A stretch of 64,000 bases of DNA, from the NCBI RefSeq assembly GCF_000003605.2, contig NW_003116447.1:780502-844501 (forward strand), written 5' to 3'. Numbering within the stretch: position 1 is the stretch's first letter; the number at the start of each line of letters is the position of its first letter. A model generated the notes under the pieces. That model had not been told where the DNA came from and did no database searches. It worked only from the letters and a program-made list of their open reading frames with translations. A program made the translations under genes and the position numbers. Below are positions 23,140 to 38,100 of the stretch, piece by piece. This stretch comes from Saccoglossus kowalevskii (lineage: Eukaryota; Hemichordata; Enteropneusta; Harrimaniidae).

Positions 23140-26100
23140 ATGGCAACGTGCAAGAAAAAACATATCAAGGCTGTATCGCAGAAGGTAAAACTGTTCCGTG
23201 CAAACGAACCGTTACTGAGTGTTTTTATGTGGGGAATTAATCACACGGTAAGTCCTTAATTTTTCAAATTATTCAGTGATAAATTATCTTTAAAATATAA
23301 GTACGTTTTCTGTTATGCATCTTTCTACAGGATGTGATGAATAATTGCTGTGAATCATAAACAAAGCATAAATCATTTTGACACTCAAAGACTTCGGGGA
23401 TGTTGTCAATTTATGGATGTCTGCCATCATCCAGTATTCAGTTTTTAATATTGAATATATTTCTTTTTACGTAACAATTGTATGTACATAGTATGTTCAT
23501 GATCTATGGTATGTTGATTGTTATATAACGCTCTGTCCATGACCTTGAAATTTTTCAGGATTATATCATGATTTGAATCCGTTTGTTTAGGGAGGTGTGT
23601 ACTATGAATATGTCAAAGCGAAACAGTGACAGATATGTTTTGTTTACAACATATATATATAACAATAAATTGAATTATTAAATTTAAATTACAATGGAAA
23701 ACAGATTAATAATGTAAACGATTTAGACTATAATGTCCCATGGTCCATTCAATTTCAGGGATTGGTATCTTTCCTTTTAAATGCATACATGAGATATATT
23801 TTACAGTAAGATTTAAGTTCCCTTGTTTTCCCAATACCAGGTCAAGAAAATGGCAGTCAAAAATGAAAACCAGATGTTTTTGTTAATAAACTTCCATGTT
23901 CCTCATGATTTATAATATGTTAGGGGTCACCAAATTTGCATAAAACAACAATTTTAATCAGATTTTCAAATTTAAAAATAGCTGATCAGTGGTTGATTTA
24001 CAGTGATCAAGTTAAGCATATAATGTTTTTAGGCTGATGTGATTTATAGTCTTGTGTTCAGGTAAGAGTCATTGTCATTCTTGGTAATAAAGATCTCATG
24101 TAAGACTGTAAACAGGTAAAGTTGTTTTACCACAGTTATTCATGTGCCATTAGACTCTGATTATTTATAATGACTATTTCATCATTAAGGTCAATTGAGA
24201 TGTATCACAGTCATGTAAAACAGTTGTGCTTGGTTCAATAAATCGGCTGCTTTGTCAAATCATGAATCTACTATAAATCAACACTACACTGTGTTTGTTC
24301 GCTTTGAAGAATGGTCTTTTTTTCCCACAATAAAACATTAAGGCTGTTTCACACATTATTGTTATTGATGAGTAAATAATTCCAGCCTTTGGCCAAATCT
24401 GCGTGTTTCTGAATACATTTTGTATCCTGAAACCGCCAAAGTTTGTGTTTTTTATCGCAGCATCCTAGTTGGCAACAATAAACAAAACCAAGATGGCGTC
24501 TCATAGTAAAAACGCTGTGGCATTGCTTCACAGTTTATTGACACATTTATTTTCAGCATCAATCCAAAGAAGTTGATTATTAATAATAATAATAAAAACA
24601 TCCTTTTGTGTATCAAGTTGCTCTAAGGTGCAACACCCGCAGCAAGTAATACTGGGTAAAATATTCAATGAATCATTTTGATAACCACTGGAAAATGGAA
24701 ATTCAGATAATTCAACAAGATCCGATTTTATAGAGGTACATTGGTTACTGAAAAAGAGAAACAAGTAACTCTCATAAAATTTCACATGTGTACAGGTTAT
24801 TTAGATCAATATTAATCATGTCCATGAAAATGTTGTTCTAAATATGGAAATTATTAATGTATTAAAATTGTATGAACATAAATTTACGATTGAAATCAGA
24901 GCAGAACCACCTGAAAAACGGGTAACTGTCTGAGTTGGCTTAAACTGTCTATGTTTGCTGTTTATTTTTGAAAATAAATTTTATCTATTATGAATAAATG
25001 TTTATATTCCATATTTAGATTCATCAATAACATAAGGGTCACACAGTGATTGATTATTTTCCAATTTAATCATGTACATGCATGTAAGAATTTAATCCCC
25101 AATATCTACCAGTTTAGATTTCTGTTTACTAGTATTGTATTTTTGAAAATTGAATGAATTATTTTCATATTCATATTTTCATACAGATTTTATTTTATTG
25201 ATATTTTACTGTTTACTCAAGCATTAAAAATGTGTTGCTATATATGACATTCATGTTTTGGTAAGCCCTTCCACACACGCACATACAAGGACCATGTCAC
25301 TTTAAAAGTTAATACCTGCTGAGTTTGAAACTTTGTGTTGACACAGACATTGCATAAAATGCAATTGCATGCTGACTATGAAGATTTCTTGGATTACCTG
25401 TCAATGGGTTCTACCAGGAAGTGGTCCATTACATGTAAATTTGAATAAACAATGAAACTAAAAGACAGATGCACATTCTCCTTTTATGCAAATTTTCACA
25501 ATGCTATTTTCCTAGGGAGAATATAGTTTTATGAACTGATTAAATATTTATAAATATAAGCTTAAGCTGTCTACTACAACTATATATACCAGGTATGCTG
25601 TCAATTTTATGTGGTCAACATTTGTCATGTAAAGATAGGTGGGCTTGTTTCTAGCTACAAGATACAGAACGACAACATGGTTGTCCGTTCGGACGCAGTC
25701 CGAAAACTGGGACTAATGTTTTGACCTCTGTGTGTCCGTGCATCCGTGCGTCCGTGCGACCTGTATTTTAGATATTTCTGGATCAAACACAATCAAACTT
25801 CACACATACATCATACACGATATTATACATATGCACATCAATTTGTTTCACGATCTGATTCAAGATGGCCGAATGGCGGCCATTTTTGTACTAAAAATCA
25901 TCAAAATCAAGCATTTCTCGGCTGTTTACAGATGGATTTTGTTCAAGCTTGGTATATACGTTGGACATTATAGGACCTTGATGCACATCATTTTGTTTTT
26001 CAGATAAGATTCAAAATAGCCGACTGGTGGCCATTTTGTTTTAATAAATGTGGTTCTAGTGACATATCTCTGACTTGCTGTGACTGATTATGTTCAAATT

Positions 26101-29100
26101 TGAAATATTCATTATACATCATGTCATAGATATATTGATTTGACAATCTTATTAAAAATTGCCGAATGGTGGCCATTTTTGTGCTAAAAAATCATCAAAT
26201 ATTAAGCATTTATGGATGGATTTTGTTCAAACTTGGTACATACATTAGACATTACGGGTTCCTGATGCACGTTATTTTATTTTCTTAGATCGAATTTCAG
26301 AATGGCTGACTAGTGGCCATTTTGTTTTAGTGAATGGGCTTCTAGAGCTATATCTCTGACATGCTTTGACTGACTATGTTCAAATTTTATATATTCATTA
26401 TACATGTATTCAAAATGGCTGATTTTGTTTTAATTAATGCTCTCTAAATACTTGTTTGACGATCAGATACAAATGACAATCATTTAAATGTTAAACAATC
26501 ATCATAATCTTATTCCTGACATGTTTATATTCCAGCTATATTACTATAAACAAAACTATATCTTAAATTCGATAACTAATAGGGAATGTGCCATGCATGG
26601 CTTGTTTTTTTAAATTTGTTATCATATGAGTGATTGTCCGTCGGCGTCCATCGTCCATGTCAACATTTTACTTTTTCAACTTTTTCTTTAAAACTACAAT
26701 TCTTATTGCTTTGATACTTGGTGTATATGTACCTTGGGCAGACCTCTCTCAGATTTGTTCATTTCGTGTTGATATCTTCAATTACGTAATTTTGATGAAT
26801 ATTTTTGTCATTTTTGGTAAAGAGTGATATTTTCGACTAATTGTTAAAAAAAACGCAAGTCTGATTATTTTTGATACATGTAGACCTCTCTCAGATTTGT
26901 TCTTTTCGTGATGGAATCTTCAATTCTTTAATTTTGATGAATATTTTTGTCATTTTTGGTAAAAAGTATTTTTGACTGGTTAAAAACAGCAAGTCCGATA
27001 GACCTCTCTCAGATTGGTTCATTTTCTGATGATACCTTCAGTTCTTTAATTGAAATGTGCATTGCTAACAGCGGAGCTATCTCAGCCAAGAGGTTGCTTG
27101 TTTATTTTACTTGTACGTCCATGTTTCTATGGTTAAACAGTTATTATACAATGTAGTATAAAGAAAAAAACACGTTTGCAAGTCATGTTTGTTTCCAGAG
27201 GGATAAAATGGTTGTGAAAATGCCTGATTTATAGCCATATTGTTGCTATCACAGAGCTTATGCTATGACTGATAGTCTTTCCATGTACATCATTCAAAGG
27301 TTGATACATAACAGATTTGCATTTCAAAACCACTGGGGTGTAAAACTGTTGCCTTGTCTTCTTTGTGCTTAACCAGAATGTATTTCCGAAAGATAAAATA
27401 AAATATAGAATAAATATATATGAAATGATGTGCTATGAATTACAGTTGTGATATGCTTAAATGTCATTTTATTTCCAGGTCAGAAAAAAAGGTTGTTGAC
27501 TGGTGGCCATTTTGTATGAAAATTGTCCCATTGTTTCAAATATAATATTTAGTATTTTTTCAGACAAAATTTGTTTATATTTGACGCATTGGGGTAATGC
27601 CATAAGACGAGTGCATTTGTGTGCCATTTTGTGAATGAAAATTACGAACATGAAACATGTCAAACATGCCTTATATTTTATTCAAATTCACTGTTATGTA
27701 AATTGGTACATTACTGGAGCTACATGTTGTTCATAATAATGACTTCACTTGTCCCAAATATTTGTTGTTGGTGTTAACCATATTAAAAATAACAGTTCTG
27801 GTACAATCAATATGTTAGTATTACAGTGTTCAATGGGTTAAGAGGCCATCGTTGTTTGTGTTTGGCTGAATATTTTATGTCAAAATTGTTACTGTATATA
27901 GTTTGCAGTTATTTTTTTTTTTTTTATCTTGAATCACTTTTGATTACATATGACAATAATATTTTTGACTGTCTGTAGCTATTTATTTGGTCATGGCTAG
28001 AAAACAGGTAGAGATCATAAAAAAAGTATTCCAGCCTGCACGGTTACGAACGTCCCATGAATAGCCATAAACGGCAATGACAAAATAGATTGCCATGTAA
28101 TTCCTCCGAAAAACATTAATACGGCATATGCACTATTGTATTAGCCCAGAGACTCTGCTGTGATACTTTGCATAGCTGTTCGTAATCACCGCTCAGTGAA
28201 ATGAGCTGAATCTAGCACAGAAATCGGTGCGAGTATGCAAATGGCGAATACAGGAGGTATGAAGCTAATTGGACAACTGACACAAACAACATTACGTCAA
28301 AGCATCCCCACGTGATCCTGGTTTCAATTTCAAAAGAGACAGAAAAGGAAGTAGGGAGGAGTCTGAGCGTAAATATAATTTACGTAATCGCACGCATTTT
28401 GCACATGTGACATAGGTACAAACGTGGGTACAAGGTCAAATCCAGGAATTCCCACACGCTGCCAGGTCTAACAACATGGCAGGTATCGTAAGTGAATCGT
28501 CTTGTATGTACAGCTTGAAAAACTTGCATAGCAGCGATCATGATTTTCCCTGTGTAATGTTGATGTCTCTCATGTTATCATGCACGAAATTCCCGCTTTC
28601 CCCTAGTTGATACACTAATCAGACTTATGAATAATAATGAGTGAGTGTGGTTAAAAATAATAGCAAACCATAGGCCCCTGTCTAAATTTGATAGATCGCT
28701 CTGTCTTATCTTGTTATTGAGCGACAGCGACTACTGCCACGACCACATTCTGCTAATTTAGATAATCCAATTTGAATTTTCAAGCGTGTTTCACTGGGCG
28801 TTGGTTAGAATAGAAACCAACTGCTAGACTCTGGGCTACTATCGTATTTGCCTATATCTGTGCTTTCAGATGATGTATAGGTTGTTATATTAGCATGCTG
28901 AAACATAGATCAATTTGTAACTTGTCTTACCATGTTGCTACCTTAATCAGCTCAATTAATTTACATAGTATGCAGTTAATTAATACATTGAAATACATCT
29001 AGTTCACGTGTGGTTGTATCTCAAAACAAAACAAAACAAAACAAAAAAAACTAAATTTAAACATGCAATTGTTTCTCAAGCATGCCTGCTCAGTCCATTT

Positions 29101-32100
29101 CTCATACAAATTTAATATTGAGATCAATCTTTAATGGGTTACTTATGCATGTTATTGTGTTTTTACTCTAAATGTCTGACTAGTGTTCTACTTATTTCTC
29201 TGATACCGGTACTTTCATTGATTTTGTTTAAATGTGGTAAGAGGCAAAAGTGTTGTTTGCATGTTCTCTGCAGCTGTTCTGGGGTTTCAGTGAAATTTAA
29301 CATTTGAACATGTCTTCAACGATTTCCAACGATTTCTCTAACGATTTCTCCAACGATTTCTTTAGAGTGTCTGCACCAAATTGAAATTGATAAAAAGATC
29401 ACACAGGATGCATTACTGATTCATGCTCGTTACATGATTTGGTTTAAAATGACCAGTTGGCTGAAATTTTCTACATATATGCTCTTCTTTCATGTTCTCA
29501 AATATTAATTCGGCTAAATACAAACAGGGACAATATCATTGCATAGGACACATGTTGTTTCGTAAATGTACGTTGCAATACATTCAGCAAACCAGTTAAC
29601 TGAACTTTTAACTTTGGTGTCTGATTTCAACGCGCCAGGTCATACCATTTTTGGCATCCGGTATAAAAAACATTTTGGATATCAATACTGTATATATTTC
29701 AGTAATTGTATTAGTCCCTGGACCCCAGTGATTATATTTGTCTTTCAACTTGATTCAACACTGAATTCAGAATATGGAATGCATGCAGTGAACATGTCTT
29801 GTTATACCCAACATTGATTTTTCATACACAAGAATTTCACTAAATTAGAAGTTAAATTTTGAAAGATCAGTTGTTTTTTTCTGGTCGGTTATAGGTTGCT
29901 TTTGATTTTTTTTTTTCTTGGTCCAAAACCGCGCATCATTTTGTGGACCAGTCTACCGAATGTGTGTAATCATCCACTTCTACAATGCAGTGGTCCATGT
30001 CTAAATGGATAGCATCTATCTTGAAAAACAGACTAAAGTATACCATGGATGATGTTTCTAGCACTTGCACTTAAAATACTGTGAAACCATTTATTTTCAC
30101 TGACATTTAATAATTTCACTATTTTGATGTTTTAAGCATATTCTCTCTTTTAATTTCATTAATTTGCCAAGAAACAATAAGTTTTAAGGTTTAATTTAGC
30201 GAATTTAACTTATCAGCGAAAATGGCAAAATAAAAAGCCAGTGAATAATTAGTGCATTTACAGTTTTATGTAATCCAATCCAACATGTTGAAGTACTTGT
30301 TTCTGATAAATTTGTTGTCTTGGTTGTAATGTGTTTTTTTTATCACTTGATGTATTGCAGGTAAATGAGCTGAGTCATGTGAATATTCCAGTCATGTTGA
30401 TGCCCGATGATTTTAAGGCATACACCAAAACTAAAGTGGATAATCACTGTTTCAATAAGTAAGTTGCATTTATTACTCCTCTCATTTTGTTTCACCATCT
30501 TATATTATTAAAACAGAAAATAACATAAATGAGGAGCACATTTGATATAAAAATGTTGGGGACTATGGGGGTATTACAACTGAACTGAACTGGGCTTATC
30601 AATATGCTCTTATATCAATTCTTCTTTGTCATCTGTTTACATAATTTAACTTATGTCAAAGATCGCTGTCTCCTGTAATATATTTTACCAGTAGCTGTTT
30701 AGGTTTTATGAATACCATATGTTTTAGGGTGTGTTTTTTAATCCAGCGTTGCTTTATTTGAGGTTGACACCATTTTCACATTTTTAGCCAAAAACTTTTC
30801 CAAATCAATGTCCAATCTCCTTTATTTATTCAAAGTCAGAACCAACTTAACCGTTTTGGCAATTATCTGACATGTTTTCATACATATTTGTTACTGTAAA
30901 ATAATTAAGCTGGAATTAATTGTCTCTGAAAAGGCCCTTTGGCTGTTTCGAATAAAATTTATTTTCACTGTTTGGATGAGTTAAATTTAAGGGTATTTTC
31001 ACTGATGAATCAAAATTGGATGAATGAAAGTTGCAAAAAATAAAATCAAATTGAAAATAAAGTACTTTACAGGAGTATAATGTGTCAGATATTAGATTAT
31101 ATTTGTTTCTAGAATGAAAAAAACATATGTGTTCAAAAACAAAAATCCATAATTTATTCAAAAATTCTTGAATGATTATTAAGAAAACAAAGACGAATGA
31201 AAATATTTTGAGATGGTATTTTTTCTAAATTTTCTGAAATGTTGATAGACAGGAATCACTTTATATTTTTTTAAGTGAAATTTTAAATTTAAATAAAAAT
31301 ATAAATTTATTTTTCTGAAACTTTAATAATTGGGTGGGTACAAAGATAAAGACATAATGATTTCCATAACAATAGTATTTTTGTTACATTAGATTGTGTT
31401 ACATAAACAGTGTAATCTGTCTTTAACTAATAAAATTACTTGTTACCTCATTACTCTATTAGTAGCACATGTGCAATATGTAGATTACAGAGATTTTACT
31501 ATAATCAAAATAAGTAAATATTTGAATAATTCAATGCAATTTTTGGTTTATATGCACTTCTATTGGAGATTCACTTCTAATAGAACAAATACCATATATA
31601 CCATTTTCGTTGCCCTCTCAAGAAGAGGTGGTAGGTACATGCATGTGGGTTATTTCATGACCAATTTTCCATCTGAGTTGTCTGAGTGGACCCGTAAAAG
31701 GTTGATTCTCAAATATTCATTCAGCTTTTATCTCATCATAGTTCATGTACCGTATGTCTCCTATATAGTAGGAGTAAAAACCAAGATTATTAATTTATAC
31801 ATGTATGAGCGAGTGTGAATCATTTCCTCAGCATGCATTAACTGATTTCTCTCAAATTTAGTACAAAGACCATACATGATAGATCCATATCAATTTGTTT
31901 TTTGATTCATTCCAATGTGGCTACTGTATTCAGGGACTTGTACTACATAGAATTCCGATTAGATTGAATGTTCTCAAACCAGGTATATACATGTAACAGG
32001 AAAAATGGCCACCACATTTTAGTGAGCAAATTAATAGGACTCCATGATGATGCAACTGTGAAATTGATATTTTCAATGAATGTCTATAGTATTTTATATA

Positions 32101-35100
32101 TCTGTCATATACAATCCTAAAAATATGTAGATTACAATTTTTTTATCAGTTTACTAGTTGAGTACGATTTAGTCAAAGGTTCGCGCAACCAGGTTATCAG
32201 TCAGTCTACCGGTACTAACAATCGACAAGCACCAAGTGTATGTGAGACAAGATAGTTTTTGTGATGGTTTAACGAACAGGCAACAGATCCTAAATTTTTT
32301 AATTCACCAAGATAAACTTTGGGACTGAACCCTGATCTATGCAACACACAAAGTTGTTCCTATGGTACCCATATCTCGTGTATGCATGGTTCAAGGTTTA
32401 TATGTTCACATTTCACTTTGAACTTCATTTAAAAAAAACAAAATTGAAATCTATTGAATAATTAATGCATTTACAAATTACAGTACAACATTGGTGTATG
32501 TAATATGTTAAAATAACACACAGGATTAATGTATGCGGATAGTGTTTTAAATGATGCATTGGAACAGCGATTGAGAATCTGCACTTTACTACAATTTGTC
32601 AGGTCATAGTCAAAAGAATAATATACTTTGCAGCAAACCACAAAGCTGTATTCTGCATTATACTCAGATTTGCATCAGATAATGTGGGTTTTGACTTTTG
32701 TATGTCATCTATCGTTATTGCCATGTGGATACATATATTTTTCATGTTATTTAACCATAACTTCGCTTCTTTTTATCAGATTTACTTCATTGTTGTATAT
32801 AACTATCAGTGTTTATTATCTTCAGTTATGTTATCAAGATTGAGTAGAAGTAGCCAAAATTTTCTATAGATTTATGCTGTTTTTGTGACGCAAAGAAACA
32901 CACTTTGGCCTGTATTCAGCCATTTCTATCAGTTTACATAAGTGTATTCTCCCTGATTGGCTCAATTAAAACAACCAATCATATTAATTGACGCCAAGGA
33001 TTAAAATTCTAAGGTGTGAATCCACCCTTGTCTTTAAATTGACAAAGAGTGTTAATTAAGACAGACTTCATCCTTTGTACTCCAAGTGATACATTGTTCC
33101 AAATCGTCCTAGCGTATGTAGTTTTCAACTAGCTCTATCTCATTGCTGTACAACTGAATAAATGCGTGTTCACCATTAGAACATTGCACACTGGTATACC
33201 GTCTACTGCTTGATGTATCTACAGTCTATCTGGTGAGATTTAAAGATCCTATACTGTTTGTGGCAGTTTCCCTCACATCATCTAAGAAATGACCAGTTTG
33301 ATATATACATCTATCATGACAATATACCATGGACCACTGACATGTCTTGTTTGTTTGTATTCAGAGAGAATCTTCCAAGCCATTTTAAAGTTAAAGAATA
33401 CTGTCCGTTGGTGTTCAGGAATCTGCGCGAGAAGTTTGGCATCAATGATACTGAATACATGGTACATATCATATATTAATGTTAAAAATTGTGCTTTCAA
33501 ATGTGCAGTATAGAAGAAAACGTAAACAAAGTTGTCAACTATTATACATGTACCGATAACAGACTTTGGTTTATTGAATCAAATTTTTTGTGAAACTTGT
33601 TGATTTAGAATAAGGAAAATTACAAAATATTTTCATTGCATTTTTGCTGGATAGTTAGATGAATGAACCACTGAGGAACAGTCTGGCATTGTGATTGTGA
33701 TTGACTACATGACTGGTCTGTGTAGCCATGTCTCTATCAAATGGCAATTCGCTGGGCTGTCCTGGTATTAACCAGGCCTGGTCAAACACAAGCACCTGTG
33801 GACCTCAACCAACGTTCCCCCAAAGTTACATTCATTAGTGAATTATGATTGTTGAGTTATCAACATCAATAACAGCTGCTGGCTTCTTTGAACATTCGGT
33901 TAATGTGCATAGAATGTATCATAACTAACTATACATCTGACCAGGTGAAATGAAACTGAGTGGTGCGTGTTGCAGATTAATTAACCTACCATTCTCAACA
34001 TGTATTTCTTAAATCTGCACATATAACTCCCCAAAACTACACAAATTTTAAAATGTGGAAATACTGCAAGATAAATGTTACATTTGTATTTATTTATTTA
34101 TTTATTTAGTTTTGATTCTGTAATTTTGTCCCCCCAAAATATTCATATTTGTCTACAAATTCGTTATCATTTCATGACAAATAAACCTACGAATGTATCT
34201 TGTCAATAATTGTAATACTTGTTAGAGAACGCCAAGCAGTGAAGTCACATTGTGACAACTTTACAGGTACATGCATTTCATTTGATAATGTAATGATTTT
34301 TGTTTAGAATTCAATGACCTCTGCGGAACCAGTGTACAATGATTCACCAGGTCGAAGTGGAGCTCGTTTTCTTATTTCGGCTGATAAAAAATATGTAATC
34401 AAAACAATATCAAGAGAAGAAGTGGAAATGATGCACAATATCATAAAACAATACCACCAGGTAGGTCTAATTCAGCTACACCTTGACTTTTAATCTTAGT
34501 AAGAATCTATTTCTTACGTTGTTATTGACAATTTTACACTGCAGGAACCAATATCATGTTAAGTGTTTCATTTTTCATTGCTTGGAATTTTTTTGATTTG
34601 AAGATTAACAGTGTTCGAAAGGACAAAATTTTGTGAAAGTCACTGCAAATCTAGTCTCAAGTCGAAGTGTCCTACAAAATTGTGCCTGATTGGCTACTGA
34701 ATCAAGCCAATCAGAAAGTAGATTGATTGTTTGTTTGTTGTCTCTCAACAAATCAAATCATATCATGTCCTGTATAAATGCTTTGACTCAACTGGGACTC
34801 GGACTGTGAAAATATGCCATTCAAAAATAAAGGTTTATGTTATTTCACAACTATCTGTGGACTTCTGGTGCATATAATATTCCACTGATTACTATCAACA
34901 ACTTTTAGGCTTGTTATTCTGGTTTGCAGTGCTCATAACTTGTTAACTTCTATTGGAGATATCACAGAATTTTTAAATCGCTATTGTAAGTTTTGTCTTG
35001 AACATTTATTTCAGTTCACTGTTGAGCACCATGGGAAGACATTATTACCCCATTATTTAGGCATGTATAGAATAACGGTGGATGGAGCAGAGACATATTT

Positions 35101-38100
35101 AATTGTGATGCGCAGTGTTTTAAGTACAACTCTCAATATTCATAAAAAGTTTGATTTAAAAGGATCCACAGTTGATAGAAGAGCAAGTGACAAAGAGAAG
35201 GTATGTCCAATGCACTTGTGGCCTTGGAAAGCTAAGAGCTGTCCTCGTTTTCACCTCTGAGTAGACAGGAGGAGGCATTGAGGCGACTTGTAGCTAAGTA
35301 GGTGTCCATCGCCATGACTACCTGTCTGTCTAATTCATATGTGATGTCTTGTAGTTTTAGATGTCTACTTGTTATTCAGTATGGCTATTTTCAAATCATC
35401 TTCTAATTTCTCTGTATTTTCTATGTGAATTAGATTATTTGAACAGATTTTAGAAAAAGAATATTTTATTTATTTTAAATTATTTATTTTATTTAATACT
35501 TTTTAATTTTTTTATATTAATTTGTTTACATTTTAATACAAAAGGTAATAGAACATTCATGATCAGAATACAATGTCAATATTGACGGTAAACATGCATC
35601 TTATTTGGGGAAACAAATATTGGTAGCCTTGCATTTGAAGCACATCAAAGTATGTAAATTGAATGTGTTTGATTACAGGCAAAAGAGCTTCCCACATTTA
35701 AGGACAATGACTTTGTTGATAAGAACCACAAAATTTATATTGGAAAAGAAGGCAAAGAAGAACTCTTGGCTCAACTTAAGATAGATGTTGTGGTATGTTG
35801 TTTGTAATGATATTGCTGTTGAACAAAAGATCCAATTATACCTCCACATTACTTCACATTTGAATCCATTGAATCTACATTATTATTACATGTTGGCTTT
35901 ACATTATCTACACATTTATGATGCAGACACTGTAGTACAATGAAAAAATATATTTATTGCCAATGGGGGGNNNNNNNNNNNNNNNNNNNNNNNNNNNNNN
36001 NNNNNNNNNNNNNNNNNNNNACAACTACATGATATATGGTAAAAGAAGCGTGACTGTTTGAGAAATTCACCGGTGTCATTCGTACATTCTCATAACTAAT
36101 ATAAATTCTTAGTTTAATATACAGACAATATTGACTGGGAAATATTTACCAGTTATTGTTGTATCACTGCTCATATTTGAAGGACATGTTATGAATACAA
36201 AAAAATCAGTTTTTTGCTCTACTGTCGACTTTGTCGAGCGGAGCTTATCATACGAGTTATTGTTCGTCGTCTGTGTCAACTTTTTACTTTCTCAACTTCT
36301 TCTTGAAAACTACAATTCTTATTGCTTTGATACTTGGTGTATATGTGATAATATCTTTAATTCTCTAATTTTGATGAATATTTTTGACTTCTCGTACAGA
36401 TTTGTTATTTTTGTGATGATGTCTGTAATTTTTTAATTTTGATGAATATTTTTGTGATTTTTGGTAAAAAGTGTTATTTTCCACTTCTTGTTAAAAACCG
36501 CAAGTCTGCTTTGATATTATACATATAGGCACCTCAGGTAGACATCTTGTAGATTTGTTCATTTCGTGATGATATCTTCAATTATCTAATTGAAATGTGC
36601 ATTGCTAACAGCAGGGCTTTCTTACCTGAGAGGCTGCTTGTTGAGAATACTGACTACCATTTCAGAGTCAATGCAAAGCTAGTTATATGATTGGCTACCC
36701 AACCCTAATGATTAACAGTCAGACCAATCAGAGAGCAGTTTGTTTCTTGAAAGATTTTTTTTAAGTACCAAATTTTTCCTCTACTCAATTGCCATTAAGT
36801 CTCAATTGACGTTCTTCAAATGAGCGCGAGATAGTACACAAATTGCGTATCAAAACCAGTCATAATGTGATTTGAAATTGCATAAAAAATGCATTCAAAC
36901 GATGTTGTGACGTCTTAACTCATTAAGTAATCTGCTTCATCATGCTTATCGAACCCTTGCGCATACATAATCTCAGCAGAGAGCAACCTGTGATAATTCA
37001 TGGCATTTCTACATTACTTGATATGTTGAGTATGTAAATGAAGTTGTAGATGACTTATTGTAAACAGCTTTTCACTGCTAAATAACACTCTGTGTTGTAG
37101 GATTCTAGGAAACTTGTTAAGGCTACAAAATTTAGCAATTTACATTGACTCACAGAATTTGTTTTTTGTTTAAGTTAGTGTTTTCACCACCGATTCCCTC
37201 TTTTCTTCACAAATTCACAAAATAGTCCCGTTTATACTCTGCACTTTCCTTCCGAAGATTGAAACCAGAATAATCATTGGATCAAAAAATTGGCTCAAAT
37301 TTGTCTGTTGGCTCCAAAATTTGGGTTCATTTCCAGAAATACCTTTTCTGTGCATGTACTCACCAGTAATATATATATTTGTAGTTTTTATCAGAGTTGA
37401 AGCTGATGGATTATAGTTTATTGGTTGGAATACATGACATAGAAAAAGCAGAACAGGAGTACCAAGAAGAGATGGAAGTGGAAAGTAATGGAGTTGGTGA
37501 TAGCGGAGATCAAGATGATGATAGTGGTAGTAATACAGCATTTACACCACCAGATAGTCCACAACCTGCATCGGCTACTATGAGTACATTTCAGCAACAA
37601 CTGCCTGTCTTACCTGGGCAGTTTGATTCTGAAACTGATATATTTGCTATAAAAAGCTCACCTGGTATGTATGTGTATAACTATTGAATATAAATAACTC
37701 TGAGGAATATGTATATGAGGGGAAAAAATTGTCTCCATGATGAATTTGTTTTTGTAGTCTCAATAACTCAACTATTAGGCCCAAAAAAAAATTATGTTGC
37801 CCTCAAGTCGAAAAATTGGGTCGGGCGGTTGGTCGGATTTTTTTTTTTTTTTTTTTTTAACCTGTAAAAACTAAGGGTATTGTAAATAGCCATGGTATAT
37901 GGACTTCATAGTATTCAGAAAAGTCAGAGAAATACAAATCAACCCAAGGTTCAAAGTCGCCACTTACGAGGACTCTGGGGATCAAACAACTGTCCAGGAT
38001 CGTTAATTTTTAGAGGAAACACTTTTTTACTGCTTAAAATGGTGAGCTTTTAATTTTTCGGCCTATTAAAAAAAATATTTTCAGTCGGTCGCTGAGGGCA

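Noticed and set aside
26630-27156. Hydrophobic ORFs in PIP4K2 intron 1
   Set aside because: They lie entirely in repeat family A, and the same sequence reads open in the copy at 2538-2777; no start context or splice support.
31396-31818. 140-codon ORF in PIP4K2 intron 2
   Set aside because: Long only because of chance lack of stops; no family resemblance, no splice context, residue makeup typical of translated AT-rich DNA.
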